From Anaerolineales bacterium (GTDB taxonomy: Bacteria; Chloroflexota; Anaerolineae; Anaerolineales; Anaerolineaceae), in assembly GCA_020060485.1 (NCBI GenBank), contig JAGVAB010000085.1, forward strand, positions 1 to 5,271: a DNA stretch of 5,271 bases, read 5' to 3'. Each line of letters opens with the position of its first letter. The first letter of the stretch is position 1. The position numbers and the translations under genes are program-made. Shown piece by piece: positions 5,118 to 5,271 of this stretch. The notes beneath the pieces are model-generated. The model had not been told where the DNA came from and did not search any database. It saw only the letters and a program-made list of their open reading frames with translations.

Positions 5118-5271
5118 CAGTCTGTCCTTTGGGTGGAAACCCGCACTGCGGGTTGAAATGCGTTTTGGGCGGCCTGCTGCATAACGGCGCGCGGCGCCGG
5201 GCGGCTTGTCCAGCGTTCGAAGGCCAGAGCGGCCTGCTCTACCAGCATACCCAGCCCGCCGCGGGCTGGCA
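5117..5271 (-). CDS. aroE: Shikimate dehydrogenase, C-terminal end (partial)
   Basis: Only the last 50 residues are inside the window; the gene continues past its right edge. AroE reduces 3-dehydroshikimate to shikimate with NADPH, pathway step 4. The reading frame opens at the edge with PARGGLGMLVEQAALAFERWT, minus its last residues matching the conserved AroE ending (MLVxQA followed by an F-x-x-W helix), including the Gln after MLVE that contacts shikimate in known structures. A further 30 residues follow, ending in QRTD. Its TGA shares one base with the aroC ATG. The call rests on this short tail plus the operon context, both of which agree. The N-terminal substrate domain and the NADPH-binding glycine motif are outside the window and cannot be checked. 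Confidence 0.88.
   Translation of the reverse strand, partial: PARGGLGMLVEQAALAFERWTSRPAPRAVMQQAAQNAFQPAVRVSTQRTD

Noticed and set aside
1259..5184. Many + strand open frames of 70-230 codons opposite the aro genes
   Set aside because: All lie antisense to intact, well-conserved enzymes and have low-complexity or shadow-like products with no recognisable domain.

Overview
The window holds two transcription units that converge on a shared terminator near position 1030. On the + strand (1-984) there is a non-coding leader with a strong sigma-70-type promoter and two short tandem genes, both encoding ribbon-helix-helix (RHH)-like proteins. On the - strand (5271 down to 1061) there is a tightly packed aromatic amino acid operon, transcribed in the order aroE (3' end only), aroC, aroKB (fused shikimate kinase / 3-dehydroquinate synthase), aroQ, pheA.

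The organism is a bacterium with moderately high GC coding DNA. The kinase-synthase fusion, the type II dehydroquinase, and the order aroE-aroC-aroKB-aroQ are features I associate from memory with Thermotogota and with Chloroflexota (Anaerolineae). The RHH-like proteins and the general protein style lean me towards Chloroflexota, but the window alone cannot prove a phylum.

The aro unit supplies shikimate-pathway steps 2 (AroB domain), 3 (AroQ), 4 (AroE), 5 (AroK domain) and 7 (AroC), then prephenate dehydratase for the phenylalanine branch. DAHP synthase (step 1), EPSP synthase (step 6), chorismate mutase and the tyrosine branch are not here. They may lie upstream of aroE, beyond position 5271. 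Gene junctions are an aroE/aroC overlap of 1 nt, then gaps of 9, 2 and 29 nt, so one polycistronic mRNA with translational coupling is likely.

The less explained part is the left end. The promoter of the RHH pair carries two overlapping perfect palindromes built from three AATTACAT half-sites that cover the -10 and the start-site region. This looks like an operator, and the RHH proteins just downstream are natural candidates to bind it. Further upstream (29-53) is a textbook four-tract G4 quadruplex motif. The two RHH-like proteins are diverged paralogues (about 30% identical over the aligned core) whose predicted DNA-facing strand residues are unusual, especially in the second one.
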